64,000 nt of DNA from Blautia wexlerae (lineage in GTDB: Bacteria > Bacillota > Clostridia > Lachnospirales > Lachnospiraceae): assembly GCF_013300825.1 (NCBI RefSeq), contig NZ_JAAIMY010000004.1, positions 1 to 64,000 on the forward strand, written 5' to 3'. Each line of letters begins with the position of its first letter. Within the stretch, counting starts at the first letter, position 1. Under the pieces are notes generated by a model that was not told the origin of the DNA, did no database searches, and saw only the letters and a list, made by a program, of their open reading frames with translations. The position numbers were made by a program, and so were the translations under genes. Shown one piece after another: positions 60,459 to 64,000 of the stretch.

Positions 60459-61022
60459 TTACTTCACACAACGGAAATATACCATAGAACCGTCAACATG
60501 GATATCCGTTTCTTTATATAGTTTTTGAAGGATATCTCTCAGCTCTTTCTCCGTCTGAAATGGTGGAGAAAACCACCCTTTCTTTGCAAGAATATTTTTT
60601 ACCAGCCAATCTGTCCGTTTCGATTTTCCCCTGATATAAAAGCAGGCAATAAAATTGCCGCCTGGTTTCAAAACACGCCATATTTCATGAAATGCTTTTT
60701 GCTTGTCAGGAAATGCATGACTACCAAGTCTTTTTCCGGCTTGTTCAAGCATATCCATGCTGTAATCAATACAAGTAATATGTGCATTTTTCAGAGAACT
60801 CCATTTGTTTTCCGTAAATACAGCAGTTCCAACCGGAACATCAAGAAGATTTCCTGAAAAGTCATCAGGAACATATGATAAAACTTTTCGTGCTATATCA
60901 TTATCATCAGTGCCACTCCAAAATAACTTAATATACAGTTTGCTGAAAATATTTCTTTGCGTAAGAACATCGTCATATATATTTTTTGATGTTTCATAAG
61001 CATTTTGTATTTTGTCTGCCAT
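60459..61022 (-). CDS. Class I SAM methyltransferase with internal deletion
   Basis: 187 residues from the ATG at 61022 (TTGGAGGG site). Motif I is 'LLDVPVGTAVFTENKW' and the later 'HAFPDKQKAFHEIWRVLKPG' is the usual post-IV region. Between 'YSMDMLEQAGKRLG' and 'HAFPDK', members of this family normally have about 35-40 more residues that carry motifs II-III ('GDVG..LPF..FD.VLSMNGF'). Their absence here, without frame loss, indicates an internal in-frame deletion, so cofactor binding and activity are doubtful. The substrate of the family is not known to me. Confidence 0.8.
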   Translation of the reverse strand: MADKIQNAYETSKNIYDDVLTQRNIFSKLYIKLFWSGTDDNDIARKVLSYVPDDFSGNLLDVPVGTAVFTENKWSSLKNAHITCIDYSMDMLEQAGKRLGSHAFPDKQKAFHEIWRVLKPGGNFIACFYIRGKSKRTDWLVKNILAKKGWFSPPFQTEKELRDILQKLYKETDIHVDGSMVYFRCVK

Positions 61023-61062
61023 ATTACCCTCCAAATTTAATTTTAATTCTAAAAGCTTAAAA

Positions 61063-61764
61063 CTATCGTTCTCTAATCTTCCTGACATTACGATTCATGA
61101 GGTGTCTTCCAATATGTCTATAAGCAAATGCTTTAAAGGCTGAAATTTCTTGATGATGTTCCTTCAACAGTTCATCTGGACAATCATAAACACCAAAATC
61201 CTGATTGATTCCCTCGCTTTGAATATAAGTATTGTTCCTATCAAATTCAATAATGAGATTTCTGAAATCCTTGACTGCTACTCCATAACCGCAAAATGCA
61301 CCTGTACATTCCGAATTTTGTTCCTGTAACTTCTTTATGTAGGTTTTATCCAAAATGAAAGCTTCCAGTTCGTACCACTGATTTTCGAAATTAATTTCTA
61401 CCCAGCTATGGAAAATACTTTTTGGAGCATTACGGTAAACAAACCCGGTCATAGTCCCTTTCTGCAATTTTTTATCAATCGTAAAACCATGTACTCTGCA
61501 TGGAATATTGCAGGCACGTAAAAGTGCCATAAATAAAGTTCCTTTTGTATTACATTGTCCATAACCGTCTGCAAGTACTTTTGAAGCTGAAATTCCGTCA
61601 TCAATATTATATCCAAATAAAATATCATCTCTTACATAGTTGTAGATTGCCTTAATCCTTTCAAATTCACCCATTTCCTTCCATTTCATAGTTTGAATAA
61701 GTTTTTGAATTGCCGGATTAGAAAAATCAACCATTCGTGTTTCCCTAAGATACTTATCTTTCAT
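61063..61764 (-). CDS. Transglutaminase-like cysteine protease-fold protein
   Basis: 233 residues with the transglutaminase core: Cys in 'GYGQCNTKGTLFMALLRACN', His in 'SIFHSWVEI' and Asp/Glu following in 'QWYELEAFILD'. It is cytoplasmic (no signal peptide). Such proteins hydrolyse or cross-link amide bonds; this branch is usually uncharacterised. The stop lies 40 nt before the methyltransferase start and 28 nt after the reductase-like gene, so the three probably form an operon. Confidence 0.82.
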   Translation of the reverse strand: MKDKYLRETRMVDFSNPAIQKLIQTMKWKEMGEFERIKAIYNYVRDDILFGYNIDDGISASKVLADGYGQCNTKGTLFMALLRACNIPCRVHGFTIDKKLQKGTMTGFVYRNAPKSIFHSWVEINFENQWYELEAFILDKTYIKKLQEQNSECTGAFCGYGVAVKDFRNLIIEFDRNNTYIQSEGINQDFGVYDCPDELLKEHHQEISAFKAFAYRHIGRHLMNRNVRKIRER

Positions 61765-61791
61765 TTCCTATCGCCTTTCCCATAGGTTTTC

Positions 61792-62694
61792 TCACAACAC
61801 AATGCATCCGCATTTCTTCATTCTTTTCATATAAGCATAAAACTGCTTATGCAATTCCCTCATTTCATCTGGTGCCTTCATAGCATGTTGATACATAAAT
61901 TTATCTCCAAAACTGCTTCCAAATGTAACTGCCAGCATAATCGCTAAAAATGGCAAGGGTAAAAAGCGAAAAATATTCATTTTCCATGGTGACAGTTTAC
62001 CCTTTTGTTTTCGCAAAAAATTAAAATTTCTTTTCAGTCTTTCTGCTGTTTTCCTCATGATTTTCCATTCTTTTTCTACTTTCTCCGGATTGTCTGATTC
62101 ATAATACGCATCCGCAATTGGTACCACCATAGCAAGATGACAAAGCTGCCATAGATGCATATCCGTTACTTTCTGGTATGGTATATGAGCATGCCTCAAT
62201 ATCTCTGAAAACTGCTTAGTTCTTTCGGATTTATTTCCTGATATTTCTGCAAATGTTGTCGGCTGAATCAACCTTGGAGTAAGTGCTGCATCAAGGATAC
62301 CATCATCATTTATACTTCCGCCTGCTCCTGGAAAAGCCGGTAATATTCTTCCTTTTCCGACAATGTCTTCCCATTTATTGTAACTGTCCAGTGAATTTAT
62401 CATTGTAACAATCGTATTACTTTTATTATTTTTCAATTCAGTTAGTGCTTCATACAGCTGGTTTTCCCGGACAGTAAGCAAGACAAAATCATAAATATCA
62501 TCGTTTGGTAGTTCTCCAAGAATCCTAATCTCTGCCTTTATTACTTCCTGATTTTTCTTATATTGCAATCCATTATTTCTTAAAGCCTCAAGCCTTTTAC
62601 CTCTGGCATAAATATTTGTATCATAACCGGCTTCTGCAAATAAAGCCGCATACAAGGATCCAATCACACCAGCACCATAAATTAATATTCTCAT
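61792..62694 (-). CDS. Ketopantoate reductase-family protein (ApbA/PanE-like)
   Basis: 300 residues from the ATG at 62694 (AGAGGAATGATTCTT). The NADP-binding start 'MRILIYGAGVIGSLYAALFA' and 'YDFVLLTVRENQLYEALTEL' are typical of ApbA/PanE. The C-terminal domain is extended and contains a hydrophobic stretch ('FRFLPLPFLAIMLAVTFGSS'), unlike true PanE, so the substrate is probably not ketopantoate. Downstream of a ZIP transporter remnant and upstream of the transglutaminase-like gene. A short overlap in another frame exists with 62714. Confidence 0.78.
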   Translation of the reverse strand: MRILIYGAGVIGSLYAALFAEAGYDTNIYARGKRLEALRNNGLQYKKNQEVIKAEIRILGELPNDDIYDFVLLTVRENQLYEALTELKNNKSNTIVTMINSLDSYNKWEDIVGKGRILPAFPGAGGSINDDGILDAALTPRLIQPTTFAEISGNKSERTKQFSEILRHAHIPYQKVTDMHLWQLCHLAMVVPIADAYYESDNPEKVEKEWKIMRKTAERLKRNFNFLRKQKGKLSPWKMNIFRFLPLPFLAIMLAVTFGSSFGDKFMYQHAMKAPDEMRELHKQFYAYMKRMKKCGCIVL

Positions 62695-62713
62695 AAGAAT
62701 CATTCCTCTCCTC

Positions 62714-63040
62714 TTACCCCAGTGCCACATCCAAGATCATCATCAAACTAAATCCAAGTGCAAAGAAAAGCGTACCGATATTCGAGTGCTGTCCCTGAGA
62801 CATTTCCGGAATTAGTTCTTCAACCACGACATATAACATAGCTCCTGCTGCAAAGCTGAGTAAATATGGTAATGCCGAGATTACCAGCTGTGCGACAAGA
62901 ATCGTCATTACTGCTCCAATCGGTTCAACAACTCCTGAAAGTACACCTCCCAGAAATATCGAACATTGTATTTCTCCTAAGTCCACTTGGTCTCCGAGTT
63001 TGTTGTAACTAATTATATCTTCTTTTGCATCAAAATTCAA
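62714..63040 (-). pseudogene. ZIP-family metal transporter, C-terminal remnant
   Basis: 108 codons. From about residue 29 the sequence is the last part of a ZupT/ZIP transporter: 'FLGGVLSGVVEPIGAVMTIL' and the metal-site helix 'AAGAMLYVVVEELIPEMSQG', then the final helix. The N-terminal five helices with the other metal site are missing and the first 25 residues are unlike the family. It abuts the GC-rich mobilisation module beginning about 63060, so that insertion or an associated deletion probably removed the rest. It likely served zinc or iron/manganese uptake. Confidence 0.75.
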
Positions 63041-63146
63041 TTCACCTCTTTGCCATTTTCAAGCCTCCGAATTGTAGTATTAGTAGAGGGGAAAACGAGG
63101 GAAGGGTTACGGTAGCAAGCACAGCCAGCGAGTACCCACTGGCGGA

Positions 63147-63184
63147 TTTTGTGTTTAGGGGGACCCCTGCCCCTAAACACAAAA
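63147..63184. other. oriT-like perfect hairpin of a mobilisable element
   Basis: TTTTGTGTTTAGGGG / CCCCTAAACACAAAA, perfect 15-bp arms with an 8-nt loop, followed by TTGCTTGCTGGG. It lies directly upstream of mobC, where the transfer origin of such elements is expected. The surrounding 63041-63236 is otherwise gene-free. Confidence 0.65.
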
Positions 63185-63236
63185 ATTGCTTGCTGGGATA
63201 GTTCCAGATCCTTATGAGAAACGGAGGCGAAGCGGA

Positions 63237-63566
63237 ATGGCAAATCGGAAACGGAACATCCAGATGAAGTTCTGGGTGACGGAGGAGGAGAAGCGGCTCA
63301 TCGACGAGAAGATGGCCCAGCTCCCCACAAAGCGGTATGAGGCATACCTGCGGAAAATGGCGATTGACGGATACATCATCCAGGTGGACACCACCGACAT
63401 TAAGGAGATGACAAAGGCCCTGGGCTCCATCGGCCGGAACATCAGCCAGATCGCCAATAGGATGAACGCCGGGGGCCCTGCTTATCAGGCCGATATGGAG
63501 GAGATACGGGAGAGATTGGAGCAGATATGGCAATTACAAAGACGCATCCTATTAAGTCAACGCTGA
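63237..63566 (+). CDS. mobC: Mobilisation protein MobC
   Basis: 109 residues from the ATG at 63237 (GGAGGCGAAG site). 'KRNIQMKFWVTEEEKRLIDE' is the ribbon-helix-helix-like start and 'IKEMTKALGSIGRNISQIAN' the conserved MobC C-terminal box. MobC opens oriT for the relaxase. Codons are much richer in GC than the rest of the window, marking recent transfer. It overlaps the relaxase start by 40 nt. Confidence 0.92.
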   Translation: MANRKRNIQMKFWVTEEEKRLIDEKMAQLPTKRYEAYLRKMAIDGYIIQVDTTDIKEMTKALGSIGRNISQIANRMNAGGPAYQADMEEIRERLEQIWQLQRRILLSQR

Positions 63567-63692
63567 AAGCGGCCATCGACTTATATCTGCAATCCAGACA
63601 AGACGGATGGGAAGCTTCTGGTGTCCTCCTTCGGCTGCACCGCGGAGACCGCCGACATTGAATTTGTATGGACCCGCCGCCATGCCATCGAT
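63527..63692 (+). pseudogene. Relaxase N-terminal fragment, frameshifted and truncated
   Basis: Starts 'MAITKTHPIKSTLKAAID' in the normal relaxase manner. A one-base shift near 63580 is then needed to reach 'YICNPDKTDGKLLVSSFGCT' and 'AETADIEFVWTRRHA'. After that the similarity ends abruptly about 63692 and the sequence becomes the tail of another gene on the other strand. The catalytic His motif further downstream is absent. The module cannot mobilise itself. Confidence 0.8.
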
Positions 63693-64000
63693 AGCTCTCC
63701 CGCTCCCGCATCCGGTCCCGTCCCTTCCGGTCCGAGCCCTGGGGGGTGGGGGGATTGATTGGACAGGATTTGATCCTTCCGTACTTGATAGATCTTTTTT
63801 TTGTTTTTTCTTTACTTGATCTATTAGTATTTAATTGTGCGGGGTTTTCCTGTTCAGGTTCTTCCGGTTTTGGTTCCGGCGGTCTGGGCTGCTCCAGGAT
63901 GGTGTACTCGATGGCGCCGAGCTGGCCGTTGGGTTTTCGCCCCTGTATCGCCGCCCGGCCTCCCATGAGGGAAAGAATATGGGCGGCTTCATTTGCGCCG
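63693..64000 (-). CDS. 3' end of a large mobile-element protein entering from the right edge
   Basis: A minus-strand frame open to the window edge reads 'GANEAAHILSLMGGRAAIQG', 'GQLGAIEYTILEQPRPPEPK' and a Pro/Glu- then Lys/Arg-rich tail. It resembles the C-terminus of large multidomain proteins of clostridial ICEs (YodL/DUF4316-like region, from memory). Its true end is unclear because the frame continues into the relaxase fragment on the other strand. The fusion marks a rearrangement. Confidence 0.5.

Noticed and set aside
63042-63533. Long minus-strand frames opposite mobC
   Set aside because: They are shadows of the GC-rich mobC gene, where stop codons are rare in all frames.
1-64000. 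CRISPR arrays, rRNA or tRNA genes, tet(M) in the ICE
   Set aside because: No regularly spaced repeats, no recognisable rRNA or tRNA sequence and no ribosomal-protection gene were seen when reading both strands; small tRNA genes could still be missed by eye.

Overview
The window looks like the chromosome of a low-GC, Gram-positive, anaerobic gut clostridium, most likely a Lachnospiraceae member; genus is not resolved. The reasons are BspA-like LRR surface proteins, a Tn916-type conjugative element, VaFE and ECF-transporter families, rubredoxin and hemerythrin, Gram-positive ribosome binding sites and AT-rich DNA. No rRNA, tRNA or CRISPR array was seen. Almost every gene is on the minus strand.

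Region 1 (1-13.6 kb) is a decayed mobile segment flanked by a 234-bp direct repeat (1-234 and 13281-13514) with TGGTGTA arrays beside each copy. It holds the C-terminal stub of a tyrosine recombinase, a RelB/DinJ-YafQ toxin-antitoxin operon, a large secreted LRR protein behind a c-di-GMP-I riboswitch and terminator, and a phage-like gene (about 417 aa, endonuclease-like) split by a complete ISL3-type IS with an exact 8-bp target duplication.

Region 2 (13.7-19.4 kb) is a thiol-redox locus: thioredoxin plus thioredoxin reductase, a Crp/Fnr regulator, a second thioredoxin, a rhodanese, a CoA-disulfide-reductase-like flavoprotein with a C-terminal rhodanese, and a short-chain dehydrogenase. Three of its promoters share one architecture, GTGAT-N3-ATCAC followed after exactly 22 nt by the -10 box. 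This suggests a local regulon activated by the Crp/Fnr protein.

Region 3 (about 20.04-46.40 kb) is a Tn916-family ICE of about 26.4 kb: int, xis, regulators, the conjugation module orf13-orf24, oriT and mobT. It carries no tet(M). The cargo is a BceRS/BceAB-type two-component and ABC system, small membrane and HTH genes, two ArdA proteins, a GNAT acetyltransferase, a PadR-DUF1700 pair and a thioester/VaFE surface adhesin. The ICE has inserted into a diguanylate cyclase gene: its membrane half lies at 46.40-47.08 kb and its GGDEF half at 19.67-20.04 kb.

Region 4 (47-53 kb) has peroxide-stress genes (yaaA, bcp), hemerythrin and rubredoxin, mixed with several pseudogenes, a group II intron 3' relic and fragments of a GC-richer mobile element.

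Region 5 (53-63 kb) encodes an AraC regulator, two ABC half-transporters and an ECF transporter, an arrangement seen in siderophore or metal uptake loci. Three of its genes carry single-base lesions, so the locus appears to be decaying. Then come a methyltransferase with an internal deletion, a transglutaminase-like protein, a ketopantoate-reductase-like protein and a truncated ZIP transporter. Region 6 (63.06-64 kb) is a GC-rich mobilisation module with an oriT-like hairpin, mobC and a broken relaxase.
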